From the NCBI GenBank assembly GCA_023974075.1, contig JAMFTG010000509.1:62001-126000 (forward strand): a stretch of DNA of 64,000 bases, read 5' to 3'. The notes beneath the pieces were generated by a model, which saw only the letters and a list, made by a program, of their open reading frames with translations, did no database searches and was not told where the DNA came from. Position numbers and translations under genes: made by a program. This DNA is from Chaenocephalus aceratus. Its lineage: Eukaryota; Chordata; Actinopteri; Perciformes; Channichthyidae. Shown here one piece after another: positions 34,937-45,813 of this stretch. The stretch's first letter is position 1. The number at the start of each line of letters is the position of its first letter.

Positions 34937-35899
34937 TTATTTACACAGTTCCAATGCGTGCTTGCACCTACAGAAGGGACAGGAGGGTTCAGGCTCTTTT
35001 GGGGAGATAGTGACACCTGTGGCAAAACTGCTGTCATACGCCTTTGAGATCTGCGACTTAACAGGACATCTAGTCTTTACAGCCACCTTTCCTTTGGCAG
35101 CTGAGTGGTCTTGAAGGTCACCAAAAACTGGGTCTGCTGCTATGCGAGCTTGCCTTTCAATGAAATAGACAAGGTCTAAAATCCTTACTCTACGACTGCG
35201 CTCCTCTTGCAGTGCGTAAGCTTTGCTGCGCCATCCCTCCCTGAGCTTGTATGGTAGCTTAAGCACAATGCTTCTCATGTTGGACACCGTGTCTAGTTCC
35301 TCCAAGTACTCCATTTCCTCCATAGCGTTGCAGCAACTCCTTAGAAACATGGCGTAATCCTGCAGCGACCTTGAATCTTCAGATTGAACTAGGGGCCAGG
35401 ATAGAGCTTTTTCCAGGTAAGCACAAGAGAGTTTGTATTCGTTCCCAAAGTTTTCCTTCAGTAAACCTTTTGCTTTCTGATAGCCTCTGTCTGGAGACAT
35501 GTATTCACAGCTTTTGACTAGCCGCTGAGCTTGGCCTCTGGTGAACTGTATAAGGAACTGCAACCTGTCTCTGTTGTTGTCGGTTCTGTTTTCATTACAA
35601 TGTTCAAAGGAGTGAATAAAGGACTTGTACTCCATGATGTGTCCATCAAAGGGTGGAATATTTCCTTGTGGCAGCGTCGAGAGAAGTTGTTGTTTCACAA
35701 GAATCCTCGTCAAGCTGCTTTGATTCTCCAGTATTTGAAACATGTGGTCATCCTGTGCTGTGCTGGGCATAGGGGGGCTTTGCCCTTGCGGCAGAGTTGG
35801 CTGTGTGCTTTGGGGTATGACAGGTGGAATATTGTGCACTAAAGTTGGTTGTGGCTGATGCTGATCATTAATGCTGTCTTCATGATGAACATCAGGCAA
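34937..35899 (-). pseudogene. BEL Gag, DUF1759-like region
   Basis: Contains LPQGNIPPFDGHIMEYKSFI, FTRGQAQRLVKSCEYM and LSCAYLEKALSWPLV, typical of the Gag region of BEL elements, ending CRCKHALELCK and a TAA at about 34937. It is in the same frame as pol, so the stop is a break or a recoding site within one polyprotein. Confidence 0.85.
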
Positions 35900-36705
35900 A
35901 CTGTGTGCGTTATCTTGTGAAGTGGGGCGCCTGTCTTGCTCCTAACAACTGGAGCACCTCTGTCACAAGGCTGAGCTGAAATGTCTGGCTTTGTATCCAT
36001 CAGTGTGGTAGCTGCTGCTTCAGCCTGTACAGGGCCAAGCCTAGCTAATTCATTGTCTTTAAGATAATTAATTTTGGCTGCGTTGGCTGCTATTTCTGTT
36101 TGTAATTCAAGTGTTTCTCTTCTTTTTTGTAATATTTGTTCCTGTTTTTCAATGGCATGTTTTAATTCTAACATAGAAGCTTTGGCCAATAAGGCTGCTC
36201 TCTCTGCCTCAGCATTGATGCGTAGTGAGGAGGAGGAAGAGTGGCTGGATGTTATGGACCTCACTGAGTGTGTATCCACCTCGCTCAGACCGCCGCCTTC
36301 ATTTGCATATGCACCTTCTTTAGCTGGCAGACCTTCCACTTGAGTCAAGTTGAGTGAATCAGCATTTTCTATGTCAGTTATCCATTTCGTAACTTTGGCA
36401 AGGAATGAGTTTATGTGCGTACTTCTCGGCTGATACAATTTCTCATCGTCTTCTTTTCTTGCGCTCTCATCCAACATTTGCGCATATGAGACATGCAAGG
36501 CTTTAAAATCAACCGAAAGTTCGTTAAACTTCAACATGTTCCCTTTGACTTCATCCAGATATTCCTTATCGGTCATTAGGTTGCTCACAATGTTCATTCT
36601 CCGTGTTAAGTGCAAAGCTTTTCCTGATCTTGATGAGCGCAGCTGCGCCGCAGCCTCATCCATGTCTTTAACAGGTGGCAAGTCCACCTCATCAGAACTC
36701 GCCAT
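35839..36705 (-). pseudogene. BEL Gag N-terminal region
   Basis: The likely start is the Met at 36705 (MASSDEVDLPPVKDMDEAA). It has a Ser-rich stretch (SITSSHSSSSSLRI) and a Lys/Glu-rich probable coiled coil (LELKHAIEKQEQILQKRRET). It is in a different frame from the next Gag piece; the frame change falls near 35900-35940. Confidence 0.8.
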
Positions 36706-37129
36706 TTTAATCCAATATAAATCTTCCAAAAAGTCTTCAAAATGTTTAGAAACAGTTCTTGTGGCTCCGCTATCCTTGTATTTTCAACACTTAACTCAGG
36801 TTACTTCATACGTTCATTTATAAGAGGCTGTATTTAACCGCTGCTCTCGTTTTCTTCGTCACAGAAAAGTTGACAAATAAAAGATTCACTGTCCATAAAC
36901 ATAAATATCAGCGGTGAAATCTGTTTCTAAACATTTCAGGTATTTCTTCCAAACGAATAATCCTTCAGTGATGTTTGATCTGAAAGCGCATACCTCCTCT
37001 GAAGTGTTTCTTTGTTTGCTCCGACACGCGTTTGGTCCGTCACGGGTCGGCGTTTCCTTTGTCTTAGATTCCTACGATCCCTTTGATCCTCCAATAGTCC
37101 TTTCCAATCACAGCTCGTCATTGACTAAT

Positions 37130-37563
37130 TGTAGTGGCCAAAATCCCGAAAGGTTTTTCTTGTAACCTTCACCTCAAATGGTTAATGTTCTTGGCCACAT
37201 GTAGAGCTTGGGCCTCGGAAGCAGTGTCAGACTCGCAGTACAAAACCCACTGGACGTTTCTGTTGCTTTTGAAGGTTTATTTCCAGGTAAAACATAAAAC
37301 AAAATACGAAAACAATATTGAACATAAACTTAAACATCAGATCCTAATAATCTGTTTTCTACTCAGCATAAGGTTGCGTCTGCGTGTCAATGACGGTATT
37401 GCTGCTGCCTGCTGCCCTGCCGTCACACACCGCACCTCCAACTTAAAGCCTTAGCCCCGCCCCCTTCACCTGAGCCCTGCTGCCCTCTCACTGAAACAGA
37501 AAAATGCATTAATCAAGGTTCCAAATAAATCAAAACAAAATAAACTTAAATGCGGCTCCTACA
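37130..37563 (-). repeat. 5' LTR of BEL element
   Basis: Matches the other LTR base for base as far as I can compare by eye. In sense orientation it starts TGTAGGAGCCGC and ends GGCCACTACA. I could not identify a convincing tRNA primer site directly inside it. Confidence 0.95.
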
Positions 37564-37568
37564 CTATG

Positions 37569-38745
37569 CATAGCACTGAAACAGCCCTTTTAAGAGTTTT
37601 TAATGATCTGCTCTTAGCCGCCGATTCAGGCAGCCCAGCTATCTTGGTGCTGTTAGACTTAACTGCTGCCTTTGACACTGTGGATCATAGTATCCTGTTG
37701 TCACGGCTTGAACAGTCCGCAGGTATTACAGGCTCTGCTCTTGCATGGTTTAGGTCTTACCTGACGGACCGTAGCTTCTCAGTGCAGCTAGGTGCCTTCT
37801 CCTCTGCCAAAGCCCCTCTTACCTGTGGGGTTCCCCAAGGCTCGATTCTCGGCCCCATCCTTTTCCTATTGTATATACTGCCCCTAGGTTCAATTCTCAC
37901 AAAACATAATATCCCCTTCCATTGTTACGCTGAGGATGTACAGATGTATCTGCCTCTCAATCAAAATGCCAACTCACTACAGCAGTTGAAGGACTGCTTA
38001 ATAGAGATTAATTCCTGGCTGAGCCAAAACTTCCTTACCCTCAATGAGAGCAAGACCGAGGTCATCTTTTTTGGACCCCAACCAACAGTCTCCCCGGTTG
38101 ATATTCTGGGCTCCCTCAATAAAAATATCCTCCCCTCTGTCATGAACCTTGGAGTGACCTTCAACAGCGCCTTTAAATTTGATAAGCAGGTTAGCACTCA
38201 AGACCTGCTTTTTCAAAATACGACTATTGGCTAAGACCAAGTCGTTTTTATCTTTTAAAGACCTAGAAAGGGTTATTAACGCCTTTGTTACCTCGAGACT
38301 GAATTACTGCAATGCTCTGTATGTGGGTATGGACCAGCCCTCAATTAGACGCCTCCAGCTAGTTCAGAATGCAGCTGCATGTCTTCTTACTGGCCATAAA
38401 AAGCGTGACTATATCACCCCAATTCTGGCTTTATTGCACTGGCTTCCAGTTCGGTTCAGAATAGATTTTAAACTCCTTTTATTTGTTTTCAAAGCCCTAA
38501 ATGGGCTGGCTCCTGCCTATATAGCCGAACTCCTCCATCACTACACCCCAGGCAGAGCCTTAAGGTCGGCTGATCAGCTGCTGTTGATAGTGCCTAAGAC
38601 CAGGCTTAAAAACGGGCATCGAGCTTTCGCAGCGGCTGGCCCTAGGCTCTGGAATACTTTGCCCCTCCATGTGAGGTCGGCCCAGACCCTGGGGGTTTTT
38701 AAATCAACACTTAAAACTCGCTTTTTCTCTCTGGCTTTTGTTTAA
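37569..38745 (+). pseudogene. LINE ORF2 part 3: reverse transcriptase C-terminal half
   Basis: Resumes with HSTETALLRVFNDLLLAADS, then LLDLTAAFDTVDHSILL, PLTCGVPQGSILGPILF, and the catalytic box, which here reads CYAEDVQMYL instead of the usual YADD, so one of the two aspartates is replaced by Glu. A frameshift near 38200 is followed by ERVINAFVTSRLNYCNALY, LALLHWLPVRFRIDFKLLLF and the C-terminal WNTLPLHVRSAQTLGVFKS, ending at 38745. Confidence 0.88.
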
Positions 38746-40679
38746 TTATTTATATATTTAGTTATCCACAGAATTGATACTATTTTTAATATTATTAAAT
38801 GTTATTAATATTATTGGGGTTTTATGGGGTTTCAGTTTTTTACAATTAGTAGGTTGGGGGGGGGAGACCTTAGAGAAGGTTCTGACTGGACTGACTGGTT
38901 GCTACGTCTGGTTGCTTGGAGCTGAGTTGATAGCCTAACCCTGAATTAGATTAGAACATTTTAGAAATATGAGGAATAACCTCTTGGTTTTATAAACCGT
39001 TTTGTAATTAGTTCTTCATCCATTTTTGGATCTCTGCGGGGTTTTCTTTTAAAACCCTAAACCCCCCCTTGGGGTTGGTCCCTCCCCTCTCCCTCTGCGG
39101 ATCTAAGGTCCGGTAGAGGGGGATGGGGCACAGAGTCGCTTATCCAGGCGGGGGAGTGCATCTGACGAGGAGATAGGTGGTGTGCTCTCTATCTCTGTTT
39201 CTGATCCTACATTTTCACCCTGGACTAGAGGGAAAGCGTTCTTGGATGCCTTTTCAGCTCTGTTTCTTACTATATTCTTCCTACCCCCGTTTACCTTGAA
39301 CTATTCTAGGAGAGTGTGTTGACGTTGACTCGTTGGGCCTTTCCTCCTGTACTTGTTTGTTCCCCAGTTGTTTCCTTTAACTGAATGTAGGAGAGGGCAT
39401 TTAGGCCTCTCTACTTCCTTCTTTTGATTAGTTTAGTTTTTCACCCCCTTTCTCTTGAACTAATTTATACAGGAGAGTGCATTTACGTAGTCACGTTGTG
39501 CCTCTCGGCGTATACTTTGACTTTCTATCTCTTTGGATAATGCTAGTACGTTGGATACGTTGGGCCTTTTTACTGTTGTCCCTCTTCACTAGTATCCCAT
39601 GTCCCCTCTTCATAATTTGGGTCTTCATAATTTCCACCCTATTCTAAGGGGAAGCATGATGGTGCCTTTTCCTTTCAATTTCTGGCTTTGTGTTTCTTCA
39701 CCTCTTACTCGTTTAATATTTAGGAGAGTGCATTTACGTAGTCACGTTGTGCTTCTCTTCCTCTGTTTCTGGCTGTTCTTTTCATACCCTTGTTTCTCTG
39801 AGAAGAGAATAAATACTATTCTAAAAAGGAGCTGACACATGGTGTCTCTTCACTTGTACATTTGAGGGGTCAGAGTTAATATGGTGAGGGATTCCATGAG
39901 CGGTATGCGCCGGCCTGTGCCTTTACCTTGGACTTCTAATAGAACTGCTTGGGTCTTGATAGATTGAGTAGGGAAGTTCATGAGATCTTTCTAGAGGGTT
40001 ATCACGAATAACTTTTATCCAATGACCTTTTCCCTCTCTGTCTGTGTCTGTGTATTCTCTTGTTCCGATTAACCCAGCCAAATCTTTTTTTTTTCTTCTT
40101 GTTTTGTATCTATATCTACGCCGGGATCCGGAGTCGAGGCTGATCCTCTTGCTGTAGTCCTGTGTCTTGGATCCTCTATCCAGAGTTCTGGATTAAATCG
40201 TGGACGTTCGGGTCGTGGCTGAACCTGTCTCTGCGGTCCTGCCTTGGGTCTCGCCATGCTGCTTCCCTGATGGCTTCCTCGTGGATTCATCTTCTTATTA
40301 CAGACACATGGATTTCCTAACATTCGGTCTATATGCTGTACATTGTATTATCTCTTCAATTTACACAAGGCATCTATTGCACGTCTGTCCGTCCTGGGAG
40401 AGGGATCCCTCCTCTGTTGCTCTCCCTGAGGTTTCTCCCATTTGTTCCCTTTAAACTGTGGCTTTTTCTCTGGAAGTTTTTCCTTGTACGATGTGAGGGT
40501 CTAAGGATAGAGGGTGTCGTTTTTTCTCATGCTGATATTCTGAACAATCTGTGCTGTTGTATTTACTGTAAAGTGTCTCTACTGTAGGCTATTTTTATTA
40601 TATGTACAGCACTTTGGCTCGACCAAAAATAGTTTATAAATGTGCTATATAAATAAAACTTGATTTGATTTGATTTGAT
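38746..40679 (+). other. 3' UTR and TTGAT tail of the LINE
   Basis: About 1.9 kb of non-coding sequence after the RT stop, ending GTGCTATATAAATAAAACT followed by about five TTGAT units. Short open frames here are not convincing. Confidence 0.75.
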
Positions 40680-40685
40680 TTGAGC

Positions 40686-42119
40686 CATCCAACTCAGAGT
40701 GGTGCAGCCCGTCTTCATCCTTTTTCAGTAGAGACTCTCTACGGATATGCATGGATTTCCAGAAGCTCAACTCCATCTCAGAGTTTGACGCCTATCCCAT
40801 GCCAAGAATTGATGACTTGCTGAAGCGGGTTGGAGCTGCCAGGTACATCACCACCCTGGATCTGTGTAAAGGGTACTGGCAAGTGCCGCTGGAGAAGTCA
40901 AGCAGACCACACAGCCTTCAGAACACCACCAGGGCTGTTCCAGTTTCCTGTGATACCCTTTGGACTTCATGGAGCACCAGCTACTTTCCAGAGGCTGATG
41001 GACAGAGTCCTCCAGGGTTGTGAGAACTGCAGCTCTGTTTACCTCGATGATGTGGTGATTTTCAGCAACTTGTGGGAGGAGCATGTCCAACACCTTTCAT
41101 TGATACTGGGTAGGATTCACAAAGCTGGGTTGACACTCAACTCTTCCAAGTGTGAGTGGGCACGACAGGAGACACGGTACCTAGGCTACCAACTGGGACG
41201 AGGAGAGGTACGGCCACAAGTGGATAGGGTTGAAGCTATCCGAAGCTGCCCTCAACCTTGCACCAAAACGGAGGTCAAGTCTTTCCTTTAATTGGCTGGA
41301 TGGTACAGGAGATTTGTGTCTGTTTGCCACCATCGCAGCGCCACTCACAGCACTGACCAACAAGGATCAGAGGAACCCAGTAACCTGGTCAGAAGACTGT
41401 GAAACAGCCTTCCGCACCTTAATTATAATAATAATATTGGGAGGGATGAAACCCTCTTTAATGGTCACACATGCAGAGCACACATCACACACAGTGAAAT
41501 GTGTTTTCTGCTTTTAACCCATCCTAGTACCAGGAGTCTCATACTAGGAGCAGTGGGCAGCTATTGCACAGCGCCCGGGGAGCAATGGGAGTGAGGGTGA
41601 AGGGGGTTGTCCGGTGCCTTGCTCAAGGGGCAGGAGGTGAACTGGGACCTCTCCAAGTAACCTCACCTTGAAAGACTACCTGTGTTCTTCCCCTGTCCTT
41701 ATAAGTCCAGACTTCACCAAAAGGTTTCTGGTACAGGTGGACACCTCTGCAGTAGGCCTTGGAGCAGTCCTGGTCCAAGGGGACCTTGGAGAAGAACGAC
41801 CAATCCTGTACCTGAGTCGTAAGATGCTGCCCCGTGAGACCAGATATTCCACTGTAGAGAAGGAGGGCCTAGCCATTAAGTGGGCCCGAGAGAGTCTGCA
41901 GTACTATCTGCTTGGGCGTGAGTTTGACCTGGAAACCGACCACCGTGCTCTCACCTGGATCAACTCCATGAACGATCACAACAGCCATCTTACCCGTTGG
42001 TACCTCTCACTCCAACCGTTCAAATTCATAATCCATCACTGATCTGGAAAATCGAATGTAGTGGCTGATTACCTTTCCAGGTTGCCGCACATCGCCAACC
42101 TCGGGGAGGGGGAGGATAA
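40686..42119 (+). pseudogene. gypsy element 2, part B: RT and RNase H
   Basis: Continues part A: MDFQKLNSISEFDAYPMPRI, TTLDLCKGYWQVPLE, a frameshift near 40900, then FGLHGAPATFQRLMDRVLQG and SVYLDDVVIFSN with the YLDD box near 41040. RNase H starts after the short insertion at 41421-41663: VQVDTSAVGLGAVLVQG, YLSRKMLPRETRYSTVEKEG, LETDHRALTW. It has a stop near 42040 and ends in VVADYLSRLP. There is no integrase between RNase H and the LTR, so it is either deleted or placed upstream as in Gmr1-like elements. Confidence 0.87.
41421..41663 (+). mobile_element. SINE-like fish short repeat inserted in RNase H
   Basis: 243 bases flanked by CACCTT (41415-41420 and 41664-41669). It contains the widely distributed fish blocks CTGCTTTTAACCCATCC and GTGCCTTGCTCAAGGGGC. 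The uninterrupted coding sequence of the host RNase H confirms the insertion. I do not know its family. Confidence 0.72.
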
Positions 42120-42448
42120 TGTGACGGAGCGGATCACAGAGTGACTGACTCCGCCACTGACAGCGGCGACACACACACATACACAGACACCAAACATTTC
42201 CTGCTCTCTTCCGTTCGTCAATAAATAAGGTCAAATCATCACTAAAACGTCCCTTTTTCCCCTCCCTTTCTGTAGAGCGACCATGAGTGCACACTAGTGA
42301 GTCTGCAATTATTTAAACATACATTTAACTAAATTACACGATAATTACGTGACGGGCAGCCAACAGAGTTTTGCCGCCGTCTCCCCAGCAAAGGGAATGT
42401 GGAAAAGACGGAGGCGCATTCAGTCACTCTCTGATCCGCTCCGTCACA
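42120..42448 (+). repeat. probable 3' LTR of gypsy element 2
   Basis: TGTGACGGAGCGG...CCGCTCCGTCACA with TG...CA ends, preceded by a purine tract (GGGGAGGGGGAGGA), and containing an AATAAATAA signal near 42221. The first and last roughly 28 bases are inverted copies with one mismatch, which is long for an LTR. A MITE is the alternative, but no target duplication flanks it. Confidence 0.65.
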
Positions 42449-43406
42449 GAAACTTTAATCTGCTGTGTTAGTTTAAACTCGGATTCAGGTGTAAGAAGGA
42501 TGTCTTCAAAATGTATACTCCGCACCAGGGGACAGTGTACGACACAAGCAGGGATGTAGCTATCCCACACAGCTTGGTGAAATCAGGGACAACAACCTCT
42601 TGGACTCACAAACAATACATTGTAAAGTTGTTCTGGGAGGTAATGTGTGTACCCCAGAAACTACATTTGTTTTGTGGCATGAAGAGAATGAGTTCTTAAA
42701 GCTGTGATGTGCTGTACTGTAGACAATGACACCAAGCAGAAGTAGTGAGAACTCTACACAATGACAGTTTAGTTATTTATAAAGCAGTAGATTTACAGTT
42801 TTAAGTAAATAGGACATAAAACTAACAGGCCAATGTATATTTTTTTATTATGAAGTAGCATAAGAAGAGTTGTGAAGAGTTGACCTAACAGCCAACAGTC
42901 TCCTTAAAATGATCGTACCATACAATGACACAGCATTGTCAATTGTGTTTGAAGAGAAATGTATTAAAATGACAAATTACTTAGACTTTTCTATAAAAAA
43001 TTCAAACAAACACGACATTGGCAAGCTGTTTTTGTCATGCGTGCAACCAAAAGTCAACGATGAACTACTTAATTTATGTATGTAATTACATAATGTAACA
43101 AACTTAATTATTTAACTAAACTATTATCTTTGACTTTAACTCAACACTGTAACCGTAATCTCAGAGGAAATATGTTGCCCACAAAACGTAATTCGATTAA
43201 TTAATGGAAACACCTTTTATAGATAACATGGCAACACTGCTTTTTTAATTAAAATCAAAAATAGATAATGCCAAATCTTTTTTATATTAATTGACACACT
43301 TGGTTCGACTATTCAACAGGAAGATATTCTCAAAAGTACTGGAATTTCCAAAAGTGACATTCTGTGTACCACCTCTTGTATGTTTTCCTTTTTTTCCTGG
43401 TCTGTG
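42449..43406. other. unassigned AT-rich sequence
   Basis: No gene or repeat family recognised. Confidence 0.4.
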
Positions 43407-43554
43407 GCTTAAAGCAGGGGTTCCCAAACGTTGCCATGCCAAGGACCCCCATATAGCATTATCCTCTGGCGGGGACCCCCCTGTTGCACATTTTTTTTAA
43501 ATGATGTGTACAAGTGCCTCGCAATGGAGCATGCAGTGTGTTGCCACTACATTT

Positions 43555-43992
43555 TGTTATGAACCGAGATACAGGACGCAGGACCCAAAAGCAGGATTCG
43601 GAGACAGATGTCCAAAAATAGAATGTTCTTTAATCACAAACTAAATCGTACTTTCACAAAAAATAGAAAGTAGATAAAAAGCCAAAACAAAGTTGTACAG
43701 CAGCACAAAAACTCACTTGACAAAAGGTCTAAATCCCAAGGTAGGTATCAGGAGTCAAAAGGCCTGGGTGCTCACGACATGAAACATAACGAACTGACAA
43801 AGGAACAAAGAAACACCAGGGCTATATATAGGTGAGGGGGATGGGCACAGGTGAAAACAATCAGGGCAGGGCCAAGCAATCTCACGGGCGGGAAACACAC
43901 AAAGGCAGGAACTGTGGGATCTGAAATGACAGGAAAGATTACTTTCAAAATAAAAACATAACTAAACCTAACATATCTGTCGAGTCACAACA
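43555..43992. mobile_element. solo LTR inside the hAT element
   Basis: 438 bases with ends TGTTATGAACC and GAGTCACAACA (TGTT...AACA) are flanked by the 5-bp duplication CATTT (43550-43554, 43993-43997). No internal retroelement sequence is left, as expected after LTR-LTR recombination. The family is unknown. Confidence 0.82.
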
Positions 43993-43997
43993 CATTT

Positions 43998-44330
43998 GGG
44001 GCCTTCTGCCTGATCAAAGCTGTCACTCCGCTTTTTTTGCCTGTCATAGCCCCACTGTCCCATCTGAACGCACACCCACACAACGAGACCAGTCAAGTCC
44101 ATTTGAGATGATGTACTCATCTAAAACTTGAAAATGTCTCTTCCCGTGTTCCTACCTTCCAGTGCTTTGCAAAATAATATTTCCTCAACAAAGTTGTCTT
44201 CTGAAATAAATCTAATGCTGTATGCAAGCAATTCTGCGACATTTGCTACATCCATGCTCTCATCTAGCTGCAGAGCGAAATATTCACTAGCTCTCACTTG
44301 CTCCAAAAACTGAGCAGATACTCAGTTTCA
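43998..44330 (-). pseudogene. hAT (ZBED-like) transposase fragment
   Basis: On the minus strand: YFALQLDESMDVANVAELLA, EEILFCKALEGR and, after frame breaks, EYIISNGLDWSRCVGVCSDG. This is the central DDE-containing part of ZBED/SCAND3-type hAT transposases; the LDES and CSDG motifs hold the first two catalytic acids. The N-terminal zinc finger and the C-terminal dimerisation domain are absent. Confidence 0.82.
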
Positions 44331-44566
44331 CTCTCAGTAGCGGCAGCTTGATTCTGATTGGCTTGAAGGGCGGTCGTGTGATTAAAAAAAAATAAAAAAT
44401 TAAAAGATTGGCATCAAAGGACACATAGATTGATAGATATACAGTTATTAATAACATCAACAAAAATAAATTCCCTTTTCCCTCAAACTTTGCGTGACCC
44501 CCCTGGTGCCCCCTGGCGGCCCCCCGGGGGGTCGGGGCCCCCACTTTGAAAAACACTGGCTTAAAG

Positions 44567-45137
44567 GACTGACATGGTTATTTTTGGTAAGATATTTAAA
44601 ATGTTGTTATGACCATTTTTCTACTTTCACCTCCAAGCCATACTTTGCTACAATTCTAATGCTCTCATCACGACACAACAACAATAACTTGGCCATTAGC
44701 AGGACTGTCAGCTGTCCTTGACGTTTGCATTGTGTACCAATAATTTGGATTGTATGTGTGAAAATAATTAGGATTAATTGTACGTTTGTAATTTATTTCC
44801 TGTAAGCAAACCATGGTAAAGATTAGATTTTCCAGTGAGTAAAACAGAAAACAATGCTAAAACTCAGAAAAACAAGATTGAACACACTCAGAAGTAATTA
44901 TCTTCATAGTTTTACACATTATGAATATCACTGTTGTAAGAAGAACTTCTTGATATTGAGCAACTTTAAAATATAGCGATAACCCATGAGGGATTAGTTT
45001 ATTTTAGCTTAGCATAAAGCATCACAGAACAGATAGCTTTGCTCCCCTTAAAATTAGAATATCTGTAACTAGCACATTTAAACCTGCATGTGTGGTTTGA
45101 CTTGAGTTACAGCACATACAAAGATACATCATGTTCA
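44567..45137. other. unassigned non-coding sequence
   Basis: No gene or repeat recognised. Confidence 0.4.
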
Positions 45138-45567
45138 CTTAAGGGCAGGGTTGCCAACTTTAGGTACCTGGCTGGAGTGAGATTTTGATATCATGGGTTT
45201 AATTACACATGCGCACTAAATGACTGCTATCGTGTCAGCAGCGGAACCTTAGCATATATATAGGATATATATATATTAGGGCTGTCAGTCGATTAAAATA
45301 TTTAATCGCGATTAATCGCATGATTGTCCATAGTTAATCGCAAATTAATCGCACATTTTGTATCTGTTCTAAATGTACCTGAGAGGAATATTTTAAGTTT
45401 TGAATACTCCTATCAACATATGAGTGGACAAATATGCTTTATGCTAATGTTTATTATCATTTGAACAATGACAAATATTCTCATGAATATTAAACAACAA
45501 CCTCTGAACATTACAAATATTCGCATCAATTCAACCTGGAACCTCTCTCATACAATACAAATGGGGG

Positions 45568-45580
45568 GTGTGTGTGTGTG

Positions 45581-45640
<60 letters not shown>
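45568..45640. repeat. (GT)n microsatellite
   Basis: About 35 GT units with one GC interruption. The Cys-Val frames over it are artefacts. Confidence 0.97.
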
Positions 45641-45813
45641 GGATCGTTGGAGCTATGTGCTGCCTGGACGCTGCAATCATGTTGCTGCAATCATGAGTGT
45701 GCTCACTTCTCCTACAATGTCCCGCTGTCTGGCTTCCTGCATAAAGTCAAGTGCTCGGTGCAGTTGTGGCGAAATGTCGCTCCTCTGTTTTCATTTAAAC
45801 AGCTCCGTATATC

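Larger units (their letters stand above)
30136..37563 (-). mobile_element. BEL/Pao LTR retrotransposon, recent insertion
   Basis: Two 434-bp LTRs (30136-30569 and 37130-37563) look identical along their whole length, and the 5-bp target CTATG is duplicated (30131-30135, 37564-37568). The order gag, protease, RT, RNase H, integrase and a YVDD box fit BEL/Pao. Despite the identical LTRs, the gag-protease part has one frameshift and two in-frame stops, while pol is open for 1171 codons. Confidence 0.95.
28011..40679 (+). mobile_element. L2-type LINE (about 5.2 kb) interrupted by BEL/Pao
   Basis: Inserted into gypsy element 2 with a probable 6-bp duplication TTGAGC (28005-28010, 40680-40685). 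The 3' end is a TTGAT tandem tail, as in L2/CR1-group LINEs. It has an N-terminal basic region, an APE-type endonuclease and an RT, then a long 3' UTR. The RT is split by a BEL element (30136-37563) at a CTATG duplication. Stops and a frameshift inactivate the copy. Confidence 0.88.
43415..44558 (-). mobile_element. hAT element with transposase remnant
   Basis: TIRs CAGGGGTTCCCAAACGTTG at the left and CACTTTGAAAAACACTG at the right (imperfect) are flanked by a perfect 8-bp duplication GCTTAAAG (43407-43414, 44559-44566). A hAT-type transposase remnant lies on the minus strand, and a solo LTR is inserted. The short length and stops make it non-autonomous. Confidence 0.9.
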
